Source of the DNA: Bacteroidota bacterium
GTDB lineage: Bacteria; Bacteroidota; Bacteroidia; Bacteroidales; Dysgonomonadaceae
Length of the DNA: 14,136 nucleotides
Assembly: GCA_023388315.1 (NCBI GenBank)
Contig: JAEWGM010000022.1
Coordinates: 1-14,136 of the forward strand
Reading direction: 5' to 3'
The translations under genes were made by a program, and so were the position numbers. This document shows positions 1 to 6,134 of the stretch, piece by piece. Below the pieces are notes generated by a model. The model worked only from the letters and a program-made list of their open reading frames with translations. It was not told the origin of the DNA and searched no databases. How positions within the stretch are numbered: position 1 is the first letter of the stretch; each line of letters begins with the position of its first letter.

Positions 1-126
1 TTGCACATCAAACTGATACTTGTTAATGTGAGTCACAATGGCTTGTGCCAATTCCGCTTCGCGTTTCTCTTCGTTGCCTTTGAATAACTTTTCGCCGGCA
101 TTTTTAATAAATGAAATTAATCCCAT
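1..126 (-). CDS. lysM: LysM/BON-type potassium-binding protein Kbp (YgaU) family, 5' part only
   Basis: Only the first 42 codons are in the window; the gene runs off the left edge. The reverse strand from the ATG at 126 reads MGLISFIKNAGEKLFKG and continues with a charged helix (NEEKREAELAQAIVTHINKY). This opening closely matches the start of E. coli Kbp/YgaU (MGLFNFVKDAGEKLW), a small soluble protein with a BON domain followed by a LysM domain; in E. coli it binds potassium. The two domains themselves lie outside the window, so the call rests on the N-terminal signature alone. There is no good Shine-Dalgarno sequence, and the best upstream -7 match (163-170, TACGTTTT) misses the consensus by one base. 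The gene is divergent from the lipoprotein gene at 331. Confidence 0.75.
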   Translation of the reverse strand, partial: MGLISFIKNAGEKLFKGNEEKREAELAQAIVTHINKYQFDVQ

Positions 127-269
127 AGTTCTGTTTTTATAATAATAAATGATTCTTTTTTTAAAACGTATTTCGAGGATAATAGTTCAGTTTAATGCAT
201 AAGAAAGAAATAATCGAGTAAAATTTCCTCATCGGCGGTACATTTTCAATTTTAATAGAACAAACAGCG

Positions 270-277
270 TAACTTTG
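270..277 (+). promoter_or_regulatory. Bacteroidota -7 box of the NlpE-like lipoprotein gene
   Basis: TAACTTTG matches the Bacteroidota sigma factor -7 consensus TAnnTTTG exactly. A -33 TTTG is not clear; only T-rich stretches lie at 243-253. Transcription would start near 284, giving a leader of about 46 bases before the ATG at 331. Confidence 0.55.
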
Positions 278-330
278 TTGTTCTTAATATACTAACAGTT
301 AGAATGTAAGATTATTATTGAAACAAAACT

Positions 331-774
331 ATGAAACAGATTAAATTGATAACGAGCATAGCTTTATTGGCGCTATGTATGATAAGTTGCAACAATTCAA
401 AACAAACGAACGCGACTGTATCGCAAACCGATTCTTTAGACGTTTCTGCTGAAACTGCTCCGGTAGCCACTTATTACGGTACATATGAAGGAGTTTTGCC
501 CACCGCCAACGCGGCAGGCGTGAGAACGGTGCTTGTGGTGAACGAAGACAACACTTTTACGCTAAAAAGCGAATATATCGGGAAAGGAGATAGCGGCCGA
601 TTTGAAGATGTAGGCAATTATAGTGTGAATAATAATGTGATAACCCTCACCGACAACAAAGGAAAAAAATTGTTTTACCGCATTGATGACGGCAAGGTAT
701 CGTTGTGCGACCCCGATGGAAACGTCGCTTCACCCGAAATGGCCGATAAATATTCATTGATGAAGAAGATTTAA
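331..774 (+). CDS. NlpE-like lipoprotein lacking the CxxC motif
   Basis: A 147-residue predicted lipoprotein: basic start MKQIK, hydrophobic segment, then lipobox MISC with the lipidated cysteine at position 20. A Ser/Thr-rich linker (about 21-45) follows. From about residue 47 the sequence (YYGTYEGVLP ... AAGVRTVLVV) follows the pattern of the NlpE N-terminal domain, an outer-membrane-anchored small beta-barrel linked in E. coli to copper resistance and surface/envelope stress sensing. The later block (DVGNYSVNNNVITLTDNKG, then the YRIDDGKVSLCDPDG region) also fits. The family's hallmark LPCxxCxG is here LPTANAAG: both cysteines are replaced (Thr58, Ala61). It stands alone, with its own promoter and terminator. 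Family membership is inferred from pattern; the function is not known and the copper/redox role may be lost. Confidence 0.75.
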   Translation: MKQIKLITSIALLALCMISCNNSKQTNATVSQTDSLDVSAETAPVATYYGTYEGVLPTANAAGVRTVLVVNEDNTFTLKSEYIGKGDSGRFEDVGNYSVNNNVITLTDNKGKKLFYRIDDGKVSLCDPDGNVASPEMADKYSLMKKI

Positions 775-806
775 AGCAGCTGTTGTCTCAGAGAAATATG
801 AGGTTG

Positions 807-832
807 AACCGTCTTTTAAGGCGGTTTTTTTT
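807..832 (+). terminator. Rho-independent terminator of the NlpE-like gene
   Basis: AACCGTC (807-813) pairs with GGCGGTT (820-826), seven pairs including one wobble, around the loop TTTTAA, and runs straight into a T tract ending at 832. It lies 33 bases after the lipoprotein stop codon. Confidence 0.85.
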
Positions 833-1114
833 GATGAATGAATGAATAGGTTTGTGTTTTTTAGATGATTGCTGTTCAGTGCATTAGTCGAGATTTGAAG
901 AGGCCGTTGTTTTTCGTCCAAGTTAGAAACTTTAATAATTGGGGAAAATGCGGAATGATGGATGCCGGATATTTGGCTGAAGCCGCATTTCGGGCTGAAA
1001 ACTTAGTTTAATTCAATTTCTTGTTTCTCATTAAATTTCACACGTTGAATGTTATTATTTTAGAAGTATTCAGTTTGTCTCTACCAAAGTACTTCTTCAC
1101 TTCTGTACTTCTAT
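833..1114. other. AT-rich intergenic stretch with no gene seen
   Basis: No frame here has a protein-like composition or a start signal. A 7-base inverted repeat (AATGCGG near 948-954, CCGCATT at 983-989) encloses about 28 bases. The segment 992-1017 resembles, in reverse orientation, part of the palindromic unit found at 1115-1650 and may be a decayed fragment of it. From about 1090 the CTTC-rich short repeats begin. Confidence 0.5.
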
Positions 1115-1226
1115 ACTTCTCCACTTCTTCTAATTTCTTATTTCTCTTTAGCCAAAGAAAATCGCAGCGTACTTTTTCTTCACTTCTATACTTCTCACTT
1201 CTCCACTTCTTTATTATTCTTCTCCC

Positions 1227-1310
1227 GCCCTTTCAGGGCTTGCTTTTTGTCGGTTACCCTACAAACCCAAGGCGTTGCCATTGGGCTAAATTAAGTATGG
1301 CTTTCAGCCA
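1227..1310. repeat. REP-like palindrome cluster, copy 1
   Basis: Three short palindromes in a row: GCCCTTTCAGGGC (1227-1239, 5-base stem, TTC loop), CCCAAGGC-GTT-GCCATTGGG (1266-1285, stem of 8 with one bulged A), and TGGCTTTCAGCCA (1298-1310, 5-base stem, TTC loop). The first and third share the core CTTTCAG. A fourth, AAGCAG-CA-CTGCTT, lies at 1350-1363. The arrangement resembles REP/BIME-type elements mobilised by RAYT transposases; no such transposase is in this window. Confidence 0.75.
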
Positions 1311-1498
1311 ATTTTTTCGACTTGTAACTTCAAATTCAATGTGTTTCTAAAGCAGCACTGCTTAACTTCTTTACTTCTTTACTTCTCCACTTCTTCTAAT
1401 TTCTAACTTCTTAGTCCTTTTAGCAAAAGAAAATCGCAGCATACTTTTTCTTCACTTCTATACTTCTCACTTCTCCACTTCTTTGCTATCCTTCTCCC

Positions 1499-1581
1499 GC
1501 CCTTTCAGGGCTTGTTTTTGGCGGTTGCCATACAAACCCAAGGCGTTGCCATTGGGCTAAATTAAGTATGGCTTTCAGCCA
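1499..1581. repeat. REP-like palindrome cluster, copy 2
   Basis: The same three palindromes recur at 1499-1511, 1537-1556 and 1569-1581, with their sequences unchanged although the bases between them differ from copy 1. The fourth palindrome is broken here: AAGAAGCACTGCTT (1622-1635) carries one C-to-A change relative to copy 1. Confidence 0.75.
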
Positions 1582-1712
1582 ATTTTTTCCAACTTCGAAC
1601 TTCAAATTCAATATGTTTCTAAAGAAGCACTGCTTAACTTCTTTACTTCTCCACTTCTTCAAGACACTAACTTCTAACTTCTTAATTCTCTATCTTCCAA
1701 TAATCTAACTGT

Positions 1713-2390
1713 CTAATATCTATTAACAACCCTCCCTCTCAACATCTCTCGTTTCCCCGGTGGGCCGGGCAGCCGCTCCACGGTAAAGCCCGCTGTTTGT
1801 AGTCTCCTTCGCACGGCGCCTTTGGCGCAATAGGTGGTAAGAATGGCGTTTGGCGCGGACAAGTGGAGGAGAGTATCAAAAATTTCTTGTGTCCACATAT
1901 CGGGTTGTTTTTCGGGAGCGAACGCGTCGAAATAAATGACATTAAACTTGTTTCCACACTGAACATCAGCCGGTTTTGAGAAATCAGTTTGCAGTTTTAA
2001 GAGCGAAAAACAGGGAGAAACTTGCTCCCGATGTTCCCACGGTGCCCGATGCAGCCGCAGGAAATCCTCTTTTTTTGATGCGTCAATCAACGCCGGATAA
2101 TTTAACATTTTGGCTTCCGTTTCCGAAAGAGGGTAAAGCTCCAACGATGTGTAAGTAATTTTTCGCCTCGTTTTTTCCGCTTCCAACATTGTTAAAAAAG
2201 CATTCAATCCCGTTCCAAACCCGATTTCGAGAACACTCACCTCGTCTTTCTCACAAGCACGCAATCCGGCGTCAATAAACACGTGTGTCGATTCCTGGAT
2301 GGCGCCGTGCGTGGAGTGGTAGTGTTCGTTCAGTTCGGGAATAAAAAACGTGTGTGAGCCGTCTTCCGTGATTTCAATTTTTCTTTGCAT
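1713..2390 (-). CDS. mnmD: tRNA 5-methylaminomethyl-2-thiouridine methyltransferase MnmD
   Basis: A 225-residue Rossmann-fold methyltransferase (former DUF752, Methyltransf_30) that performs the last step of mnm5s2U synthesis at the tRNA wobble position, using S-adenosylmethionine. The SAM-binding motif is VLEIGFGTGLN (residues 54-63). The family signature YFDAFAPEKQPDMW (153-166) and the C-terminal LPGPPGKREMLRGR (207-220) are clear. It is the stand-alone MnmD form, without the MnmC oxidase domain of E. coli. I chose the ATG at 2390 (MQRKIEITEDGSHT), because family members begin just before this block. An ATG at 2399 is also possible; a TTG at 2411 is not, as it sits beside the -7 box. The gene is divergent from znuA, and its 3' end lies about 50 bases from the tandem repeat. 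Confidence 0.93.
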   Translation of the reverse strand: MQRKIEITEDGSHTFFIPELNEHYHSTHGAIQESTHVFIDAGLRACEKDEVSVLEIGFGTGLNAFLTMLEAEKTRRKITYTSLELYPLSETEAKMLNYPALIDASKKEDFLRLHRAPWEHREQVSPCFSLLKLQTDFSKPADVQCGNKFNVIYFDAFAPEKQPDMWTQEIFDTLLHLSAPNAILTTYCAKGAVRRRLQTAGFTVERLPGPPGKREMLRGRVVNRY

Positions 2391-2409
2391 GCTACTCATA
2401 GGTTGTGAC

Positions 2410-2434
2410 AAACAAAAGTAAGAAAACTTTGTTT
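2410..2434. promoter_or_regulatory. Inverted repeat between mnmD and znuA, possible operator
   Basis: AAACAAAAGT (2410-2419) and ACTTTGTTT (2426-2434) form a 9-base inverted repeat with one extra base in the left arm and six bases between. It covers the mnmD -7 box and lies 29 bases upstream of the znuA -7 box. A metal-responsive regulator such as Zur/Fur is conceivable given znuA, but this is inference. Confidence 0.35.
2413..2420 (-). promoter_or_regulatory. Bacteroidota -7 box of mnmD
   Basis: On the reverse strand the sequence is TACTTTTG, an exact match to TAnnTTTG. The G is 23 bases upstream of the chosen ATG at 2390, predicting a short leader of about 16 bases. No clear -33 element is seen. 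Confidence 0.5.
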
Positions 2435-2462
2435 AGAATTTCAGCCGCTGGCCTAATTATCG

Positions 2463-2470
2463 TATTTTTG
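2463..2470 (+). promoter_or_regulatory. Bacteroidota -7 box of the znuA operon
   Basis: TATTTTTG matches TAnnTTTG exactly and ends 20 bases before the znuA ATG. A TTTG at 2428-2431 is too far upstream (31 bases) to be a standard -33 box. Confidence 0.5.
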
Positions 2471-2490
2471 TGATTCAAAATAGAACCTAT

Positions 2491-3378
2491 ATGACAAAAT
2501 ATTTCCATTTGCTCGCCTTTCTCCTGTTGGTTATCGCCTGTAAACCCTCGGCAAAAAATAACAACGAAGGCAAAAAAGTGCTCACCGTTACCATTGAACC
2601 TCAGCGATTTTTGCTCGAACATATTGTGGGAGAGGCGTATGCGGTGAACACGCTTGTGCCCGCGGGCAGCAACCACGAAACGTATGAGCCGGCGCCATCG
2701 GTAATGGTGGAGTTGGGCAAAAGCGATATGTATTTTGTGGTGGGCGATTTGGGTTTTGAAAACGCATGGACAGCGCGCTTGGCGCAAAACAACCCGGACG
2801 TGGTAATCGTGAATTGTTCCGAAGGAATTGAATTGAAAGACGGGCACCACCATCATCACGACCACGATGGGCATCAATGCAGCCACAGCGATACAGACCC
2901 TCACGTGTGGACATCGCCATCGGCAACGAAGATTATGGCGAAAAATATGCTGAACGCGCTTCTCGCTTCCGATGCCGAGAACGAAGAAATGCTTCGGGCG
3001 AATTACGATAAACTCATCGCGAAAATTGACCAAATGGACAGTATTATTCGCGAAAACCTGAAAAGGGCTTCCGCGCACGGGTTTATGATTTATCATCCCG
3101 CGCTGGGGTATTTTGCCGATGAATATGGGCTACATCAACATAGCATTGAGTTTGAAGGAAAAAATCCCTCGCCCGCGCAGATAAAAAACTTGGTAGATGT
3201 GGCGCGAAACGAAAAATTAGACGTTGTGTTTATTCAAAAAGGGTACGATGAGAAAAACGCCGAAGTGATTGCCAAAGAAATCGGTGCCAAAGTATATGAA
3301 ATTGACCCGCTGGGTTACGATTGGGACCGCCAACTGATAAGAATTTCTTCCATCTTAGCCGGCACAACCGATGAATAA
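2491..3378 (+). CDS. znuA: Zinc ABC transporter substrate-binding lipoprotein ZnuA
   Basis: A 295-residue cluster A-I metal-binding protein that captures zinc outside the inner membrane and hands it to an ABC permease. It starts with a lipoprotein signal (MTKYFHLLAFLLLVIAC, lipidated Cys17). Likely metal ligands in family order are His62 (AGSNHETYEPAPS), His138 (DPHVWTSP), His202 (YHPALGYFADEYG) and Asp272 (IDPLGYDW). Between the first two lies the His/Asp-rich loop 119-132, typical of zinc rather than manganese binders. The ATG at 2491 is chosen because the upstream GTG at 2470 is the last base of the -7 box and would add residues before the signal peptide. The 3' end overlaps znuC by 8 bases. 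Confidence 0.93.
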   Translation: MTKYFHLLAFLLLVIACKPSAKNNNEGKKVLTVTIEPQRFLLEHIVGEAYAVNTLVPAGSNHETYEPAPSVMVELGKSDMYFVVGDLGFENAWTARLAQNNPDVVIVNCSEGIELKDGHHHHHDHDGHQCSHSDTDPHVWTSPSATKIMAKNMLNALLASDAENEEMLRANYDKLIAKIDQMDSIIRENLKRASAHGFMIYHPALGYFADEYGLHQHSIEFEGKNPSPAQIKNLVDVARNEKLDVVFIQKGYDEKNAEVIAKEIGAKVYEIDPLGYDWDRQLIRISSILAGTTDE

Positions 3379-4162
3379 AATTATTGACATATCGCATCTT
3401 ACCGTTGGGTACGAAAACCGTCCCAATGTACTGAAAGATATCTCGCTTTCGGTGTACGAACACGATTTTTTGGGAATCATCGGGCCAAACGGCGGGGGCA
3501 AAACCACCTTGCTGAAAGCCATTTTGGGATTGATTAAAACAGCCTCCGGAAACATTTCGTTTTACGATAACGGTAAAAAAGTGCCGTCGATAAACATCGG
3601 TTATTTGCCACAAATCAACCAAATTGACAAAAAATTTCCCATCGCCGTTTCCGAAGTCATTCTCTCGGGGCTGACGCCCAAAGGCGCATTTTTTAAAACT
3701 TATTCCAAAGAAGATAAACGCAAAGCGGCATCGGTAGCGGCACGCCTGGGCATAGAAGAGTTGCTCTCGCGCCCCATTGGCGAACTGTCGGGCGGGCAGC
3801 TGCAAAGGGTGCTTCTGGGCCGCGCCATTGTGGATAATCCCAAGCTCATCATTTTAGATGAACCCAGTTCGTATGTCGACAAACTTTTTGAAACCAATTT
3901 CTACAAGTTGCTGGGCGATATCAACAAAGAAATAGCCATTATGCTGGTTTCGCACGATGTGGGTACCATCATCCCGATGGTGAAAAACATCGCTTGCGTA
4001 AATCAGGAACTGCATTACCATCCCGGCTCCGATGTGTCAAACGAATGGTTGCAGAATTCGTATCAGTCATGCCCGATTGAAATTTTGGGGCATGGTTCAC
4101 TTCCGCATCGCGTGGTGCTGGATCACGACCATTCCGCGCATAAAAACCATCATCACCGCTAA
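3371..4162 (+). CDS. znuC: Zinc ABC transporter ATP-binding protein ZnuC
   Basis: A 263-residue ABC ATPase that powers metal import. It shows Walker A GPNGGGKT (38-45), Q-loop Gln81 (GYLPQ), signature LSGGQ (139-143), Walker B LIILDE (159-164) and the switch His195 (VSHD). The C-terminus (about 250-263) is rich in His and Asp and ends HKNHHHR; E. coli ZnuC also carries a His-rich tail, so this supports zinc as substrate. The start overlaps the end of znuA by 8 bases, which suggests translational coupling. The expected permease ZnuB does not follow; a DUF456 gene starts directly after the stop codon. Confidence 0.93.
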   Translation: MNKIIDISHLTVGYENRPNVLKDISLSVYEHDFLGIIGPNGGGKTTLLKAILGLIKTASGNISFYDNGKKVPSINIGYLPQINQIDKKFPIAVSEVILSGLTPKGAFFKTYSKEDKRKAASVAARLGIEELLSRPIGELSGGQLQRVLLGRAIVDNPKLIILDEPSSYVDKLFETNFYKLLGDINKEIAIMLVSHDVGTIIPMVKNIACVNQELHYHPGSDVSNEWLQNSYQSCPIEILGHGSLPHRVVLDHDHSAHKNHHHR

Positions 4163-4645
4163 ATGGAAGACCCCGCTATTGTTATTATTTCCGCGATATT
4201 GGTTATTGTTGGCGCCATTGGTACCATCGCGCCCGTCATTCCGGGCGTTCCGCTCTGCTGGATTGGTTTGTTGATGCTGAAATTCGCGCCGTCGTTGAAA
4301 GGCGAAATATCGTGGTTTACGATTATCGTGCTGGGAGTTATTATGTTGATAGTGACCGTTCTCGACAATATTTTGCCCGTGTGGGGCACAAAAAAAATGG
4401 GTGGAAACAAAAAAGTGGTTTGGGGCGCCACCATTGGGCTGCTCATCGGATTTTTCGCCGGCCCGTTGGGCATTATTTTCGGGCCGTTTGTGGGTGCTTT
4501 TGTTGGCGCGCTGTTGTCGGGAAATAAACTGAAGCCGGCAACAAAACAGGCTTCAGGAGCGTTTTTCGGTTACATTGCCGGGTTAATTATAAAAATGATT
4601 ACCGTGGCGCTTATCGTGTTTTTTTATGTGAAAGCGCTCATTTGA
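4163..4645 (+). CDS. DUF456 family membrane protein
   Basis: A 160-residue, very hydrophobic protein with about four to five membrane segments (roughly 5-25, 28-42, 50-72, 85-118 as a Gly-rich pair, and 130-158). The pattern IGTIAPVIPGVPLCW, then DNILPVWGTKKMGGNKKVVWGATIG in short blocks, then a Gly-rich hairpin (about 90-117) with repeated small residues is that of DUF456, a family of unknown function. The ATG follows the znuC stop codon with no gap, so it is surely co-transcribed and probably coupled with the zinc genes. It has no ABC-permease EAA-type loop and is far too short to replace ZnuB. A role in metal homeostasis is only a guess from position. Confidence 0.85.
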   Translation: MEDPAIVIISAILVIVGAIGTIAPVIPGVPLCWIGLLMLKFAPSLKGEISWFTIIVLGVIMLIVTVLDNILPVWGTKKMGGNKKVVWGATIGLLIGFFAGPLGIIFGPFVGAFVGALLSGNKLKPATKQASGAFFGYIAGLIIKMITVALIVFFYVKALI

Positions 4646-4671
4646 CGCTTGTTTGTTTTGTATTATCTTTG
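4641..4671 (+). promoter_or_regulatory. Complete Bacteroidota promoter (-33 and -7) for the ArsC-like gene
   Basis: TTTG (4641-4644), a 19-base spacer, then TATCTTTG (4664-4671). Both boxes and the spacing match the Bacteroidota consensus TTTG-N19-TAnnTTTG. The -33 box overlaps the end of the DUF456 gene. Transcription would start about 12 bases before the ATG at 4691. Confidence 0.8.
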
Positions 4672-4690
4672 TTGTTTAAAAATCACAGAA

Positions 4691-5050
4691 ATGAAACCTC
4701 TATTTATTCAATATCCCAAATGCGGCACGTGCCGCAAAGCAGCCAAGTGGCTCACCGATAACAATGTGGATGTAACGTCGCGACACATTGTTGATGACAA
4801 TCCTTCGGCGGAGGAACTTTCCAAGTGGATTGACAAAAGCGGGTTACCGGTTCAAAAATTCTTCAATACCTCGGGGCAAGTTTACAAGCAAAACAACCTG
4901 AAAGACGTGGTGAAATCCGCACCTCGCGAAGAATTAATCGGTTTGTTGGCCGAAAACGGTATGTTGGTAAAACGCCCGATATTGGTAGCGGAAGATTTCG
5001 TGCTGGTCGGTTTTAAAGAAGAGGAGTGGAAAGAGAAATTGTTGAGTTAA
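4691..5050 (+). CDS. ArsC/Spx-family thioredoxin-fold protein (arsenate reductase-like)
   Basis: A 119-residue member of the ArsC/Spx/YffB family, with a thioredoxin-like fold. The redox motif CGTC (Cys11-Cys14) lies in YPKCGTCRKA at the usual place after the first strand, and the family's KRPILV block is near residue 97-102. Length fits (115-120). Such proteins are often named arsenate reductase, but in many bacteria the substrate is unknown; with a CxxC as in Spx, the arsenate role is uncertain, and no other ars genes are nearby. The ATG at 4691 is chosen; an in-frame TTG at 4649 lies upstream of the promoter's -7 box and cannot be used from it. dusB follows after 46 bases and is probably co-transcribed. 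Confidence 0.85.
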   Translation: MKPLFIQYPKCGTCRKAAKWLTDNNVDVTSRHIVDDNPSAEELSKWIDKSGLPVQKFFNTSGQVYKQNNLKDVVKSAPREELIGLLAENGMLVKRPILVAEDFVLVGFKEEEWKEKLLS

Positions 5051-5052
5051 AA

Positions 5053-5081
5053 CCTCCGCGCCTCTCCGCGAACTCTCCGTG
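5053..5081. repeat. Short tandem repeat CTCTCCGCG-type between arsC-like gene and dusB
   Basis: Three imperfect units follow one another: CCTCCGCG, CCTCTCCGCG and AACTCTCCGTG. They are much more GC-rich than the surrounding intergenic DNA. Similar short GC-rich tandem repeats occur between genes of many bacteria, so this is probably a dispersed repeat rather than a regulatory site. Confidence 0.5.
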
Positions 5082-5096
5082 CAACAAATAAAAAAA

Positions 5097-6086
5097 ATGA
5101 AAATAGGCAACATAATATTTCCCTCAAAATATCCGGTTTTCCTCGCCCCGATGGAAGATGTCACCGATATTGGTTTCCGGTTGCTGTGCAGGCAATTTGG
5201 AGCGGATATGGTGTACACCGAATTTGTATCGAGTGACGCGCTTATCCGCCACGTGAGGAAAACCAAGGAAAAGCTCACAATTTGTGAAGAAGAGCGCCCC
5301 GTGGCCATACAAATTTACGGAAACGATCCTGACTCGATGGTAGAAGCCGCCAAGATTTGCGAAGAAGCAAACCCCGACGCTATCGATATCAATTTCGGGT
5401 GCCCCGCGAAGAAAGTAGCGGGAAGAGGCGCCGGATCCGGGATGATGAAAACGCCCGATTTGATGCTCGAAATCACGGAAAAAGTGGTAAAAGCCGTCAA
5501 CCTGCCTGTAACCGTAAAAACCCGGTTAGGGTGGGACGAGAACACCAAAATTATTGTTTCGCTGGCTGAGCAATTGCAAGATTGCGGTATTGCTGCGCTC
5601 ACCATTCACGGGCGCACACGTAAACAAAAATATACCGGTGAAGCCGACTGGACGCTTATCGGCGAAATTAAAAATAACCCGCGAATGCATATTCCCATCA
5701 TTGGAAACGGCGATTTGGTGACACCGCAAGATTGCAAGCGCCGTTTCGACGAAACCGGGGTGGACGCGGTGATGATTGGCCGTGCAAGTTACGGACAACC
5801 GTGGATTTTCAGCGATGTAAAGCATTTTCTCGAAACCGGAGAAACGGCTCCCAAACAATCTTTTTCGTGGTATCTCAACGTGCTCAAGCAACAGGTGTTG
5901 CAAAGTGTGCAACGATTGGATGAACGGCGTGGCATTTTGCATATGCGCCGCCATTTGGCCGGGAGCCCCATCTTTAAAGGCATTCCCGATTTTAAACCCA
6001 CCCGCATCGCGATGCTGCGTGCCAATACGCTGGAAGAACTGTTTGAGGTGATGGATGGAATTGGAGAGAAATTTGGGTTGGAATGA
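5097..6086 (+). CDS. dusB: tRNA-dihydrouridine synthase, DusB type
   Basis: A 329-residue FMN-dependent enzyme that reduces uridines in the tRNA D-loop to dihydrouridine. The N-terminal TIM barrel shows FLAPMEDVTD (15-24), the catalytic Cys102 in INFGCPAKKV, flavin-contacting Lys141 (TVKTRLGW) and His171 (TIHGRTRKQKYTG), and the phosphate-binding GNGDL (204-208) and MIGRASYGQPW (226-236). A helical domain makes up the C-terminus. Length fits DusB (about 320-335). The ATG at 5097 is chosen over an in-frame GTG at 5079, which lies in the short tandem repeat and would add residues absent from relatives. It ends just before a hairpin. Confidence 0.93.
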   Translation: MKIGNIIFPSKYPVFLAPMEDVTDIGFRLLCRQFGADMVYTEFVSSDALIRHVRKTKEKLTICEEERPVAIQIYGNDPDSMVEAAKICEEANPDAIDINFGCPAKKVAGRGAGSGMMKTPDLMLEITEKVVKAVNLPVTVKTRLGWDENTKIIVSLAEQLQDCGIAALTIHGRTRKQKYTGEADWTLIGEIKNNPRMHIPIIGNGDLVTPQDCKRRFDETGVDAVMIGRASYGQPWIFSDVKHFLETGETAPKQSFSWYLNVLKQQVLQSVQRLDERRGILHMRRHLAGSPIFKGIPDFKPTRIAMLRANTLEELFEVMDGIGEKFGLE

Positions 6087-6087
6087 G

Positions 6088-6124
6088 AAACCTCTCCAAT
6101 AGAATGAAGAGGTTTTAAATTTTC
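6088..6124 (+). terminator. Probable terminator after dusB
   Basis: AAACCTCT (6088-6095) pairs perfectly with AGAGGTTT (6108-6115) around a 12-base loop, followed by a broken T-rich tail. It starts one base after the dusB stop codon and separates dusB from the convergent protease gene. The long loop and interrupted T tract make it a moderate rather than strong terminator. Confidence 0.6.
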
Positions 6125-6134
6125 TGTTTCTTGA

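Larger units (their letters stand above)
1115..1660. repeat. Tandem direct repeat of a ~265-base unit, two copies plus the start of a third
   Basis: The same 16 bases, ACTTCTCCACTTCTTC, begin at 1115, 1381 and 1645, so the spacing is 266 and then 264 bases. Copies 1115-1380 and 1381-1644 match closely over their whole length, with scattered substitutions and a few small indels. Each unit has a flank of period 7-8 short repeats (variants of TACTTCT/CACTTCT) and a core with several palindromes. The third copy stops after its first 16 bases; the DNA after it stays CTTC-rich. The substitutions show that the duplication is not brand new. No open frame here looks like a real protein. Confidence 0.9.

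Noticed and set aside
1021..1350. Open frame of 109 codons on the + strand through the first repeat copy
   Set aside because: It starts at a TTG, is made of translated CTTC repeats and palindromes (Leu, Phe and Ser runs), and its counterpart in the second copy is not kept open. It is a by-product of the repeat.
2392..3096. Long reverse-strand frame opposite znuA
   Set aside because: It is antisense to a clear znuA gene and has a His/Arg-rich composition that mirrors the znuA codons; it has no family features.
4123..4159. His-rich C-terminus of ZnuC as a novel metal-sensing tail
   Set aside because: Histidine-rich C-termini occur in known ZnuC proteins, including that of E. coli, so it supports the zinc assignment but is not new.
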